Assembly: GCA_018699955.1 (NCBI GenBank)
Contig: JABISG010000109.1
Span: 1 to 64,000 of the forward strand
Source: Planctomycetaceae bacterium
GTDB taxonomy: Bacteria > Planctomycetota > Planctomycetia > Planctomycetales > Planctomycetaceae
Direction: 5' to 3'
Length of the DNA: 64,000 nucleotides
The position numbers and the translations under genes were made by a program. The notes beneath the pieces are model-generated. The model did no database searches. It was given only the letters and a program-made list of their open reading frames with translations, and had not been told where the DNA came from. This document shows, piece after piece, positions 1 to 8,323 of the stretch; position 1 is the first letter of the stretch, and each line of letters opens with the position of its first letter.

Positions 1-360
1 GAACTGCTTCTTCCGATTCTCCTCCAACCGTTCGGCAAGGCGATCGGCATCGAGTTTTAGCAGGGGGGCGACATCAGCGGCGAATTGCGCGGCATCGACA
101 ATCTGTGCCGGATTCGCGTACAGGCTGCGAACGGAAATCGTGGTTGCCAGCAACCGTCCATTGCGATCAACAATGTCGCCCGGACGTGCCGCAACCGACT
201 CCACAAAGGTCCGTTGACGGTTCGCGCGATCGGAAAACGCGAGCCGGTCGATCCACTGCAGTTGAACCAACCGAACGCCCAAAGCCACCGCGAAGACTGC
301 CAGCACGGCGACAACCGTTCGCGTCCTCCAGTCGGTTTCACGTTTGACGCTGTGGTTCAT
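1..360 (-). CDS. ftsI: FtsI-type penicillin-binding protein, N-terminal 120 residues (cut by window edge)
   Basis: Septal or elongation transpeptidase (class B PBP) that cross-links peptidoglycan. The frame is open from the ATG at 360 to the left edge. After a short basic start (MNHSVKRETDWRTRT) comes one membrane segment (about residues 15-32), then the PBP dimerisation-domain signature with RPGDIVDRNGRLLATT followed by SVRSLYANP, as in FtsI/PBP2. The catalytic transpeptidase domain lies outside the window. It sits 26 nt downstream of the FtsL-like gene, last in the visible dcw series mraZ, rsmH, LysM gene, ftsL-like, ftsI. Gene order and the dimerisation motif make FtsI the best name; a PBP2-like paralogue is less likely in this context. 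Confidence 0.87.
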   Translation of the reverse strand, partial: MNHSVKRETDWRTRTVVAVLAVFAVALGVRLVQLQWIDRLAFSDRANRQRTFVESVAARPGDIVDRNGRLLATTISVRSLYANPAQIVDAAQFAADVAPLLKLDADRLAERLEENRKKQF

Positions 361-386
361 TTCCAATCGCCAAACGGAGGCTCGGA

Positions 387-650
387 TTATTGATCACCGC
401 GTTTTACCGGCGGTTTGCCATGAGGCTCGACTCGCAATTCCCCGCTCTCCAACGCATCAATTGTCTGCGCGGGAGCGCCCAATCGTTGTGTTTCGAGCCG
501 CATGCGAATGTGGGTATCGTGCAACACGTCGCGGCGAAAACGCTGTCGAGTCACCGCTCGCCTGAGATCCAGATTCCGCTTCTCCAGCGCAATTCCGGCC
601 AACGAAATCAGGACGACCAGTACGAGCGCACTTCCGAACCGGAAATACAT
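387..650 (-). CDS. FtsL-like small bitopic membrane protein
   Basis: An 87-residue protein with a short cytoplasmic start (MYFRFGS), one hydrophobic helix (about residues 6-22) and then a charged, heptad-like helix rich in Arg, Leu and Glu. This is the topology of the divisome protein FtsL, which partners FtsB/FtsQ and activates the FtsI/FtsW pair. FtsL is poorly conserved, so the call rests on topology and on its position just before ftsI. The ATG at 650 is chosen because GAGG lies 8 nt upstream. The same frame stays open further upstream into the LysM gene, so a longer form from a GTG near 734 cannot be excluded. Confidence 0.68.
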   Translation of the reverse strand: MYFRFGSALVLVVLISLAGIALEKRNLDLRRAVTRQRFRRDVLHDTHIRMRLETQRLGAPAQTIDALESGELRVEPHGKPPVKRGDQ

Positions 651-751
651 AACGACCGCCTCGGGTTCCGACAGCAGGAACAAGGAAGGCTGCAGAAGGC
701 GAATCGAAAACGGACCGATTCCACTTTCAGCAGTTGCCACACTGTTTACTT

Positions 752-2368
752 CTATCGGAAGTCCTGTGATCGCCGCACGAGTTGGACCCGGCTCGCATCG
801 GACGGAAGTTGGAGAACTGTGCCGATTTTGAGCTTTGCCGGATCGGAAATGCTGTCGCGATTCAATGCGTACACCTGGACCCAACGCGAAGCCCGTCCCA
901 GGTGGCTCTTTGCAATCGCGGTCAGCGTGTCTTCGGCACCCACACGGTACAACGGCGTTCCGTTGGCGTTTGTGAAGAATCCGGGGGTCCTGTCAGAGCT
1001 GACGACAGTCTCTTTTCCACCCACCGGTTTGGCCGTTCGCCACGGACAAAGCGACGGAAAACTCGATTCCAACGTCTGCGTCGCCGGGACCAGCACCTTC
1101 ATCCCGATTCGCAGCCGTCTGGGGTCTGGAATGCGACGCTGGTTGTACGAGGCGAGCGCCTTGTAATAACGGCCGGCCCCGTATTGCTTCCTGGAAATGT
1201 CCCAGAAATTGTCGCCCTGTTGAACAACGTAGACCGTCGGACGGTCGTCGCCGATGTTGGCCGGTACCTCGGCAGTTTGCGGCAGCAAGTGATCCGGCTG
1301 TCGGTACGTTTGCCCGCCGCCATCTCCGAACGGCTGTGAAAACTCGTCGTCTTCGAACGAGTCCTGCTGGCCGTATTGTTCTTGCTGCGGACTTGTCCCC
1401 GGCTCAGGAGCCGGCCCAAGGTTGCTGAACTCCTCATCGGAATAGTCTCCGGCATCTTCTTGCGGCGATTCATCGAAGGATCCGAAATCGTCGGAGCGCT
1501 GCACTCGTGTCGTGCTGCCCCAATCGGACGATTCCGACTGCTGCGTATTGGCGTAATCGCCGGAACGATTGCTCGACCAATCGTCCGCTTCCTGCTCATC
1601 GCCAAAATCGTGGCTGTGGTTGTGCTGATGACTGTCAAACTCCGATCGGCCCGCCGACTGCTGATTTGTCTCCCGGCGAGAATTGCCCGACTGATCGGCT
1701 TCGGCGAACGGGTTGAATTCATCGTCTTGCTGTTGTTGCTGCTGGTACGTTCCTGCCTGCTCCGACTCAGCCGGCCCCAGCCCGAATGGCTCTTCCTCGT
1801 CATCTTCTGCGGTCTGTTGTTGCGCCGACTCGTCGCGTCGTCGGCCACCCAGAAGGTCGGCAATATTCCAACTCTTCTGCTTGGGCTGCTCTTCCGCCCG
1901 GCTGTTTCTGGAATCGTTGTCATCGAGTCCGAATTCCGGCTCGTCATCTTCGTGCGTGTGACTGTGTGACGCCTGAGAAAACGGATCGTCCCGTCGGGCG
2001 GAACGACTATTTCCCGAGTCCCACTCGTCGGCCCCGTACTCGCTTTGATGATCTTTCTTCAGATCGGAAATCTGCTCAAAGTCGCTACGACGTTCCTGGC
2101 GTCTTCGCGGCGGAACATCAAAACTGTTTGCAGTCCGTTCACGGTCGTCGCCATGATCGTGTCCGTGATTGTGACCAGGCTCGCCTCCAAAGTTTTCGCT
2201 GTCCGCATCACCTTCAGATGGCGCGGCATCGTCGCTGGCTGTTTCGGTGGCGGCGACAAAGCCGTCATCCAGCCCTTTTTGCTTATTCATTTTCGAATAC
2301 ACGACAAACGCGAACGCACCGACCAACAGCACGCACAACGCCAAACCGATTTTCGTCTCTTTTGCCAT
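752..2368 (-). CDS. LysM-domain membrane protein with His-rich acidic linker, inserted in the dcw cluster
   Basis: A 538-residue protein: a short N-terminus (MAKETKIGL), one membrane helix (about residues 7-25), then roughly 340 residues of acidic low-complexity sequence rich in Asp, Glu, Ser, Gln and His, then two LysM modules (about 376-425 and 472-520). LysM binds N-acetylglucosamine polymers, so a role tethering peptidoglycan to the membrane is inferred. The linker has three HxHxH-type clusters (GHNHGHDHGDD, SHSHTHEDDE, SHQHNHSHDF) and a Q6 run. The ATG at 2368 is preferred because GGGAG lies 7 nt upstream and it leaves a 92-nt gap to rsmH. An in-frame ATG at 2563 would add 65 residues but overlap rsmH by 103 nt. 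Canonical dcw clusters do not have this gene between rsmH and ftsL. Confidence 0.85.
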   Translation of the reverse strand: MAKETKIGLALCVLLVGAFAFVVYSKMNKQKGLDDGFVAATETASDDAAPSEGDADSENFGGEPGHNHGHDHGDDRERTANSFDVPPRRRQERRSDFEQISDLKKDHQSEYGADEWDSGNSRSARRDDPFSQASHSHTHEDDEPEFGLDDNDSRNSRAEEQPKQKSWNIADLLGGRRRDESAQQQTAEDDEEEPFGLGPAESEQAGTYQQQQQQDDEFNPFAEADQSGNSRRETNQQSAGRSEFDSHQHNHSHDFGDEQEADDWSSNRSGDYANTQQSESSDWGSTTRVQRSDDFGSFDESPQEDAGDYSDEEFSNLGPAPEPGTSPQQEQYGQQDSFEDDEFSQPFGDGGGQTYRQPDHLLPQTAEVPANIGDDRPTVYVVQQGDNFWDISRKQYGAGRYYKALASYNQRRIPDPRRLRIGMKVLVPATQTLESSFPSLCPWRTAKPVGGKETVVSSDRTPGFFTNANGTPLYRVGAEDTLTAIAKSHLGRASRWVQVYALNRDSISDPAKLKIGTVLQLPSDASRVQLVRRSQDFR

Positions 2369-2460
2369 GCCCGTACTCCCGGACGAAAAATCCCACTCGG
2401 AATCAGTCTTGCTTGCCTCGGCGGCATCAACACGCGTGCTTCCGGCGGAATCGTCCTGTT

Positions 2461-3375
2461 TCACAGCCTGATCGCTGCCCGCAGTTTGGCCGTTCTCGAA
2501 CGTGGATTGACCTTCTGCTCCACCGCCGATGCCGTCACGGGTTTTGTCGTTAGGTTTTGCCATCGCTTAACATCCCGAAATGCGTTTTTGACCAGCCGGT
2601 CTTCCAGTGAGTGGAACGATATGACAACCGCTTTCCCGCCGGGGGAAAGGCTCGAAAATAAACCTTCTTGCAGAAACTCTTCGAGATGCTGCAATTCGTC
2701 GTTGACCGCAATCCGTAAGGCTTGAAAGACCCGCGTTGCCGGATTCTTTCGCGCCTGGCTGCGCGCCGCACCAGGTACGGCCTCGCAAACCGCCTGCACC
2801 AATTCGGCGGCAGTCCGTACCGGTGCCTTTGTCCGCTGTTCGGTCAGCCGTTTCGCAATTTGTTTGCTGAACCGCTCTTCTCCCCAGTTGTGGAGAATGT
2901 CGGCCAGTTCGGCTTCGTTGCATTCTTCGATCAGCTTCCATGCCGGCTTGCCCCGCGAAATGTCAAATCGCAAATCGAGTGGACCTTGTGATTCAAAACC
3001 AAATCCCCGGTCATCGTCGGCGAGTTGGTCGGATGACAGTCCCAAATCCAACAGCACACGATCGACCGTCGATAACTCGAGTTTCTCCAGGATTTCGGGC
3101 AGTTCGGCATAACTTGCTTGATGTAATGAACAGTGAGCAACATCGAGCGATTGCGACGCATAACCAAGCATCATCGAGTCGCGATCGAGGCCGATCAGCT
3201 GTCCTGCAGGCGAAATGTGTTTTAATATCTCTTTACTATGTCCAGCCGCGCCGACGGTTCCGTCAACCACCGTCATACCGGGCTGTGCATCCAGGTATCG
3301 AAGCACCTCTCGCAACAGCACCGGTCGATGTAACGGCCCGGCCGTCTCGCCGGAATCCTGCTCGCGGGAGGGCAT
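2461..3375 (-). CDS. rsmH: 16S rRNA (cytosine-1402-N4)-methyltransferase RsmH (MraW)
   Basis: Cytoplasmic SAM-dependent enzyme that methylates N4 of C1402 in 16S rRNA. The 304 residues match the usual family length. Visible marks are the HRPVLLREVL start region, the SAM-binding VVDGTVGAAGHS loop, LLDLGLSSDQLADDDRGFGF in the middle, the VFQALRIAVNDEL and VVISFHSLEDRLVK blocks, and the typical C-terminal NPRSRTAKLRAAIRL. It is the second gene of the dcw series, 369 nt downstream of mraZ. That gap is large for this pair and carries two hairpins. No clear Shine-Dalgarno sequence precedes the ATG at 3375. Confidence 0.97.
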   Translation of the reverse strand: MPSREQDSGETAGPLHRPVLLREVLRYLDAQPGMTVVDGTVGAAGHSKEILKHISPAGQLIGLDRDSMMLGYASQSLDVAHCSLHQASYAELPEILEKLELSTVDRVLLDLGLSSDQLADDDRGFGFESQGPLDLRFDISRGKPAWKLIEECNEAELADILHNWGEERFSKQIAKRLTEQRTKAPVRTAAELVQAVCEAVPGAARSQARKNPATRVFQALRIAVNDELQHLEEFLQEGLFSSLSPGGKAVVISFHSLEDRLVKNAFRDVKRWQNLTTKPVTASAVEQKVNPRSRTAKLRAAIRL

Positions 3376-3566
3376 GAATAGCGAATTGTCAAATTGAGGA
3401 ATGGCAAATTGCGAAATGCAGGAACGACTTGTGGGTGATCGGGGTGTCGTTCAAAGATGAGAGGAGACTCAATCGACGGGACCCCGATGTGATTTTTGGG
3501 GAGCCTGTCGCAGGAAGTGGAGTCTTGTAGGCGATTCGCCGAATCAGGGAAAGCCCAATTCAGACC

Positions 3567-3610
3567 CATTCGCCTCGGGCGGCTTCCGTGCCGCCCGTTG
3601 GAGGCGAATG
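3567..3610. repeat. 44-bp near-perfect inverted repeat
   Basis: Outer arms CATTCGCCTC / GAGGCGAATG and inner arms GGGCGGC / GCCGCCC surround a TTCCGT loop, with a four-base GTTG bulge on one side. That gives a 17-bp potential stem between mraZ and rsmH. Confidence 0.8.
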
Positions 3611-3620
3611 ACCCGCAGTC

Positions 3621-3640
3621 TCATCGACTTTCGTCGATGA
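3621..3640 (-). repeat. Hairpin with GAAA tetraloop
   Basis: On the minus strand TCATCGAC-GAAA-GTCGATGA forms an 8-bp stem closed by a GNRA-type loop. The stem can be extended by GTC/GAC with one bulged base. It lies about 105 nt after the mraZ stop codon. Confidence 0.7.
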
Positions 3641-3744
3641 AGACCGCCTTTCAATGTGACACGCCATCCTTGGGTGCCAATTCCGCACAGCCCGGTCAGC
3701 CAGCGGAAGTCTCCATCAAACTCCAGGTCGAATAGTCGTCCTGA

Positions 3745-4188
3745 CTATTCGAATGCTTTTCTTGCCATCTCGTCGAAATCGGCTGTGTGTTTTTCGAGGA
3801 ACTGCTCCCAGGTGGAACTGTCCCAAATCTCGGCGTGGTCGTGTACGCCCAGCAACATCACGTCGCGATCCAATTGGGCGTATTTCTTCAATCGCTCGGG
3901 AATGCGAATCCGCCCCTGCCCATCCATGTCCACCCGCTCGGCACGGGCGTAAAACAACCGCAGAAAGTTCTGAACTTCGGCACGATTCGTCGTTCGTTCG
4001 GCCAAACGCGTCGCCAGCTTCTCGAATGCATCCAGCGAATACAGACCGAGCGAATGCTCTGTTTCGGGAGCAATGTAAAGACAGGTTGCTTCCTCGCCCG
4101 CCACCGCAAATTGCGAGCGCAGTCGCTTGGGAACCGCCAACCGGTGCTTCTCGTCGATCGTTCGTGAGTAGGTTCCCGTCAGTGCCAT
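3745..4188 (-). CDS. mraZ: Transcriptional regulator MraZ
   Basis: AbrB/SpoVT-like DNA-binding protein, first gene of the dcw cluster and a regulator of its own operon. It has 147 residues, the expected size. Two MraZ repeats are visible: GTYSRTIDEKHRLAVPKRLR at the N-terminus, and DGQGRIRIPERLKKYAQL with VMLLGVHDHAEIWD in the second half, containing the paired D-x-x-x/G-R-x-x-I/V-P signature. The ATG at 4188 is downstream of GGGGAAGAG and of a set of TGG boxes that probably form its operator. A sigma70-like promoter lies further upstream. Confidence 0.97.
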   Translation of the reverse strand: MALTGTYSRTIDEKHRLAVPKRLRSQFAVAGEEATCLYIAPETEHSLGLYSLDAFEKLATRLAERTTNRAEVQNFLRLFYARAERVDMDGQGRIRIPERLKKYAQLDRDVMLLGVHDHAEIWDSSTWEQFLEKHTADFDEMARKAFE

Positions 4189-4228
4189 TCATTACCACTC
4201 TTCCCCACTGGTCACCACAAGGCACCAA
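4186..4228 (-). promoter_or_regulatory. MraZ operator: five TGG boxes at exact 10-bp spacing
   Basis: Read on the minus strand, TGG occurs at 4227, 4217, 4207, 4197 and 4188-4186. The first four steps carry TGGT, TGGT, TGGG and TGGT; the last overlaps the start codon with its register shifted by one base at most. The central three are preceded by G (GTGG at 4218-4215, 4208-4205 and 4198-4195). MraZ proteins are known to bind short direct repeats of TGGG/GTGG type spaced about 10 bp apart. The array lies between the predicted transcription start and the mraZ start codon and covers the ribosome binding site, which suits autorepression. Confidence 0.78.
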
Positions 4229-4255
4229 ATTTAACAACCCTGTTCTGATCGTCAA
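4228..4255 (-). promoter_or_regulatory. Predicted sigma70-type promoter of the dcw operon
   Basis: On the minus strand TTGACG (4255-4250) and TAAATT (4233-4228) are separated by 16 bp. Transcription would start near 4221, just before the TGG boxes. This is the best promoter-like sequence seen in the window. Confidence 0.65.
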
Positions 4256-4397
4256 GTTTCATTTGATGAAACGGCTTTCTTTGATGCTTCAAAATCGTCG
4301 CAGGTGCCTATGACAACGAGGATTGCAGAATCTGAGAAAATTCTGAGAAGTCAGAAGAGCGCGTCGAAACGGCCGCGAACCAGAAAAATTCCGGCCG

Positions 4398-5525
4398 TTA
4401 TCCGCGCAATAGATCGCGGTAGAGTTGAGCGTATGCGGACGCCGTACTATCCCACGTAAGACTCGATGCCACATAGTGTTGCGACTTGACGGCCATCGTA
4501 TTCAACCCGTCGGGGCGGGTTAGAATCTGTTCGATTCCTTCAGTCAGCGATGCGGGGTTCCCCACCGGGACAAGTAATCCCAAATCCCCACTTCCCCCCC
4601 CACCCTGCAACAACTCGGTCGTTCCTTCCACTTGGGTTGCAATTACCAGCAAGCCGGCGGCCATCGCTTCGAGAACCACGTTCGGCATCCCTTCCCAGTG
4701 AGACGGCAACGCCAGACACGTGGCCGCTTTCATCAACCCCGGCACATCGTTTCGGCGACCAAGAAGATGCACGCAATGCTGGAGTCCACTCGCCAGAATC
4801 GTGGCTTCCATTTCCTCGCGCAAGGGCCCGTCGCCCACAAACAGGGCATGCACATCGTCGCGTTTCGCGGCCAACAATCGCAGCGCGTGGATCAGATCGA
4901 GCGGACCCTTCTGCGCGTCGAGTCGCCCAACGAAAAGCACGATCGGTGAGCCGGCGGGAACTCCAAACTGAGTGGTGTCGATCGGCGTGGCATCGCGATA
5001 CCGTTCCGCATCGACACCGTTGGGAATCACGACAAGTTTTTCCGAGGGCAATTCTCCCCTCTCAATGGAGAATTTGGCGACCGCTTCGCTCACACAGACG
5101 TGCCGTTCCACCCAGCGATCAGTTTTACGGTCAAGCCACAACCGAAAACGACTTCGCTGCTCGGCCACACGAATGCCCGAGACAATGTGCGGCACACGCG
5201 CCATTCGGCCGGCAATCCGGCCGACAATGTTGGCGTGATACAAATAGGTTTGCAGAATCGCCGGTCGTTGCTTTCGCAGCAGCGATGACAGCCGCGGAAT
5301 CACGCCCAAGCTGCCCACACCGCGCGCTCCCAGACACGTCACCGGAATGTCGCGGCTCTCCAACTCCACAACCAGTTCGCCCTCACCGGCAAGGCAATAG
5401 ACCACCGGCGCCCAGTGCCGGCGATCCAACCGCGTCACCAACTGCACCAACGCCCGCTCCGCCCCGCCCGGATCTAGCTCGGTGATGCAAAACGCGATCG
5501 GAATTGGACCATCAACGGAAGACAA
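4398..5525 (-). CDS. GT4-family glycosyltransferase
   Basis: A 375-residue GT-B fold transferase of the GT4 family, which moves sugars from nucleotide-sugar donors to envelope glycans or exopolysaccharide. Visible are the N-terminal acceptor-domain motif ELDPGGAERAL, the donor-domain start VLFVGRLDAQKGPLDL, FVGDGPLREEME, and the E-x7-E region HWEGMPNVVLEAMAAG. The start is taken as TTG at 5525 because AGGAGG lies 8 nt upstream. The frame remains open to another TTG at 5570. A G8 run (4594-4601, coding GGGG inside QGGGGSGDLG) lies near the donor site and could slip. Donor and acceptor cannot be told from the sequence. Confidence 0.88.
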   Translation of the reverse strand: MSSVDGPIPIAFCITELDPGGAERALVQLVTRLDRRHWAPVVYCLAGEGELVVELESRDIPVTCLGARGVGSLGVIPRLSSLLRKQRPAILQTYLYHANIVGRIAGRMARVPHIVSGIRVAEQRSRFRLWLDRKTDRWVERHVCVSEAVAKFSIERGELPSEKLVVIPNGVDAERYRDATPIDTTQFGVPAGSPIVLFVGRLDAQKGPLDLIHALRLLAAKRDDVHALFVGDGPLREEMEATILASGLQHCVHLLGRRNDVPGLMKAATCLALPSHWEGMPNVVLEAMAAGLLVIATQVEGTTELLQGGGGSGDLGLLVPVGNPASLTEGIEQILTRPDGLNTMAVKSQHYVASSLTWDSTASAYAQLYRDLLRG

Positions 5526-5682
5526 ACTGATCGGCCTCCTGCAGGGTTTTGCGCGTGTGACACGCCGCAATTGAGTCTTATGGCTGAATTATCGGCATGT
5601 TTCATCATATACTACACAGCTGCGACTCAACGAGTCGCCGTGTTTCTGCATCTCTCCTAACGGATCGGGAATTCCGACAAAC

Positions 5683-6678
5683 ATGCTTTCCATCATCGTC
5701 CCCCTGTTCAACGAGTCCGATAGTCTGACACAGTTGCATCGCGAGATTTGTCAGTCGTGCGATCAGCACGAAATCGAATTCGAGATCATTTATATCGACG
5801 ACGGCTCCAGCGATGGTTCGTGGCCGGTTGTCAAATCGCTGTCGTTGGCCGACGAGCGTGCCTCGGGAATTAAGTTTCGCCGCAACTTCGGTAAGGCAGG
5901 CGCTCTCACGGCCGGTATGCGGGCCGCACGTGGCGACGTCATTATGATGATGGACGCAGACCTCCAAGACGATCCGGCCGAAATCCCTAAGTTTCTGGCC
6001 AAGCTGGAAGAAGGCTACGATGTCGTCAACGGCTGGAAACAACGCCGGCTCGATCCGTGGCACAAAGTGTATCCCAGTAAAGTTTTCAACGGCATGGTCA
6101 GTCGTCTCACCGGGTTGAAACTGCACGACCACAACTGTGGCCTGAAACTGTTTCGTGCCGAAGTCGCCAACGAAATCCGCATCTATGGCGAACTGCATCG
6201 CTTCATCGCGGTGTTGGCGCATGCCCGTGGTTTCCGCGTGACCGAAATCCCGATCCAGCACAGGTCGCGGCAACACGGCGTCTCGAAATACGGCGTCCGC
6301 CGTTTCCTGCGCGGATTTCTCGACCTGTTGACGGTCACCTTTCTGATTGGCTTCGGCCAACGACCACAGCACATGCTGGGCGCATTCGGCCTCGGTTTCT
6401 TCGGACTGGGAATGCTCGGTTTGAGTTATCTCAGCGCGGTCTGGGCGCACACCAACCTCTTTAGCGCGATGACACCTGAGGAAATGAAGGAAGCGGCAAT
6501 TGGCGGCCGGCCGCTATTGGCCTATTCTATTGCGGCCACACTGCTTGGCGCACAGGCCATCTCGCTCGGCCTATTGGCCGAACTGATCGTCTCCAACACC
6601 GGCCGCGACAGCGACACCTTCAGCATCGCCGAACGAACGGGGACGACAGCGGAGAACCGCGAGTCGGTGGAAGTTTAG
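5683..6678 (+). CDS. GT2-family polyprenyl-phosphate glycosyltransferase (GtrB/DPM-like)
   Basis: A 331-residue membrane glycosyltransferase that probably loads a sugar onto undecaprenyl phosphate. The N-terminal GT-A domain shows [13 protein letters not shown], the DDGSSDGSW nucleotide-sugar site, the metal-binding [22 protein letters not shown] and the [13 protein letters not shown] motif. Two hydrophobic hairpin segments follow (about 230-255 and 270-305), as in GtrB and bacterial dolichol-phosphate-mannose synthase relatives. It is divergent from the GT4 gene and convergent with the next gene, with only 7 nt between stop codons. The two glycosyltransferases may act in the same glycan pathway. 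Confidence 0.92.
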   Translation: MLSIIVPLFNESDSLTQLHREICQSCDQHEIEFEIIYIDDGSSDGSWPVVKSLSLADERASGIKFRRNFGKAGALTAGMRAARGDVIMMMDADLQDDPAEIPKFLAKLEEGYDVVNGWKQRRLDPWHKVYPSKVFNGMVSRLTGLKLHDHNCGLKLFRAEVANEIRIYGELHRFIAVLAHARGFRVTEIPIQHRSRQHGVSKYGVRRFLRGFLDLLTVTFLIGFGQRPQHMLGAFGLGFFGLGMLGLSYLSAVWAHTNLFSAMTPEEMKEAAIGGRPLLAYSIAATLLGAQAISLGLLAELIVSNTGRDSDTFSIAERTGTTAENRESVEV

Positions 6679-6685
6679 TCGCCAA

Positions 6686-8323
6686 TCACTCCGATTTCAG
6701 AATCGCGCGGCGATTCTTCAGATCGTACTGCCCGCCGGTTGCGACGCTTTTGTAATCGTGGCCGTCGTTGTCTGGCTTGCCGTGTGAGTAGTCGTAGAAG
6801 TGTGCGCCGTTGCGGCCGATGATGTTGGCCGTGTGTCCTTGCACCACCAATGCCGTCGCTTCGTCGATGCCGATGCCCAGCAGTTGCGGGAATGTTTCCA
6901 TCACGGAGGTCATGTCGGCGAACCGTTTGCGCTGGCTGAAATGCTGATCGATGGCAACGCCGGGGAGAAAGTTGAACCCGCGTTCGTATCCCTCGGCCAT
7001 CATCACGCGGTTGCCCAGCGGGTGGCCGCGCACCATGTATTCGGCTTGAATCGACGCACCGGCGGAACTCCCACCGATTACCCCGCCTCGTCGCAGCACG
7101 TCGTGAAACAGCTTCACTGCGCCGCTGCCATCGTAGGCATCGACGAACCGCCATTGTCTCCCGCCGCCGAACCAAACGCCGCTGGCTTTCTTGAGTACCT
7201 CGATAAATTCGGCAGCCGCCAACTCGGCCGGTGTGTTCACCGGCAGTACTTTGACATTCTTCGCCCCGGCAGCGGTCAAGTAGCGAGGAACGCGCTGTCG
7301 GCGAGCGATAACATCGGGTACGGCAGTCGGCAACACAACAATCAACGCTTCCGGCCCGCCTGCCAGTTCGATGAACTTTTTCGTCACCGCTTCCGGCATC
7401 CCGCCACCGCCGACGATGACCAAAGATCCCTTTTCGACATTCGGCACACTTGGCATTTTGACAGGGAATGTCGGCAGCGCACGGGCTAATGCCGCGCGCC
7501 GCAAAGCAATCAGGTCGGCGAATTCACGCGATTTGACCAGTATCTCGCGGACCGGCCGTGTCTTCGATGCCGGCAACAGAATCGTTACCGTGGATTCGCC
7601 GACAACCCGCATCCGTCGGCCCGTCACCAACAACCCGGTTCCCTCATCAATCCCCACCCCCACCAGTCCACCGCGTTTCTTCAGTACGCCGAGCAATCGC
7701 GGTTTGCGTTTTCGCGCCAGAAAATGCTGATCGATGACGGTTCCCGGCAACAGATCGAAACCGGTCTTCACCACGGCTTCCGGGTTGCCGGAGGCGATCA
7801 TCACCCGCGACATAATCGCCGCCCCCGCCGATGTCCCGCCGATAATGCCGCCGCGCTTCAACACATTGCCGAGTGCCTGTTCGACGGCCGTCCCAAGATA
7901 CGCATCGGCGATCCGCGACTGGCTGCCACCACCGAACCAGACCCCGGTTGCTTCGGTCAACGGCTTGATGAACTCATTACTGTCAGCCTGTTTTCTGTCG
8001 GTCGCATGCAGCACGACAACAGACTTCGCCCCCCGTTTCTTCCATTCCTCGGATAACGATTTGATGTTCCCGTCGGTGATCTCGCCGCGCGCTGTCGGAA
8101 TGACAACGATCTTCGCCTGCTTTCCGCCGGCAGTTTGTACGAACAGTTTCGTCAGTTCTTCCGGCAACTTGCCGCCACCGCAGATCAACAGCGAGCCTTT
8201 GATTCCATCCGGTTCAATCCGCCTTGGATTTGAAACCGGAGCATCGTTGGCCGCGCATTGAGCAATGAACGACAACGAGACGAAAAGTACGATCCAACTT
8301 CGGCTGTACCGGCCAATGCTCAT
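6686..8323 (-). CDS. Secreted tandem peptidase S51 (cyanophycinase-like) protein
   Basis: A 545-residue exported protein with two S51 domains in one chain. After a signal peptide (about residues 1-27), the first domain has GGTSAGAAIM with nucleophile Ser165, then DQHFLARKRKPR and GIDEGTGLLV. The second has GGSSAGAS with Ser near 420, then DQHFSQRKRFADM and GIDEATALVV. Both halves therefore keep the nucleophile and the conserved D-x-H and DE motifs. S51 enzymes include cyanophycinase and alpha-aspartyl dipeptidase; the substrate here is unknown. The ATG at 8323 is preferred over 8374 because GAAGG lies 7 nt upstream and the signal peptide begins there. Confidence 0.88.
   Translation of the reverse strand: MSIGRYSRSWIVLFVSLSFIAQCAANDAPVSNPRRIEPDGIKGSLLICGGGKLPEELTKLFVQTAGGKQAKIVVIPTARGEITDGNIKSLSEEWKKRGAKSVVVLHATDRKQADSNEFIKPLTEATGVWFGGGSQSRIADAYLGTAVEQALGNVLKRGGIIGGTSAGAAIMSRVMIASGNPEAVVKTGFDLLPGTVIDQHFLARKRKPRLLGVLKKRGGLVGVGIDEGTGLLVTGRRMRVVGESTVTILLPASKTRPVREILVKSREFADLIALRRAALARALPTFPVKMPSVPNVEKGSLVIVGGGGMPEAVTKKFIELAGGPEALIVVLPTAVPDVIARRQRVPRYLTAAGAKNVKVLPVNTPAELAAAEFIEVLKKASGVWFGGGRQWRFVDAYDGSGAVKLFHDVLRRGGVIGGSSAGASIQAEYMVRGHPLGNRVMMAEGYERGFNFLPGVAIDQHFSQRKRFADMTSVMETFPQLLGIGIDEATALVVQGHTANIIGRNGAHFYDYSHGKPDNDGHDYKSVATGGQYDLKNRRAILKSE

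Larger units (their letters stand above)
3376..3744. other. Long mraZ-rsmH intergenic region with two tandem hairpins
   Basis: These 369 bases have no plausible gene. In the direction of dcw transcription (minus) a small GAAA-tetraloop hairpin (3621-3640) comes first, followed by a large hairpin (3567-3610). Neither is followed by a T-run on the minus strand, so they are not classical intrinsic terminators. They could be attenuators, RNA-processing sites or members of a dispersed palindrome family. Confidence 0.6.

Noticed and set aside
2369-2563. 65-residue N-terminal extension of the LysM protein
   Set aside because: It would overlap rsmH by 103 nt and put a long polar stretch before the membrane helix. 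The ATG at 2368 has a better ribosome site. It remains possible.
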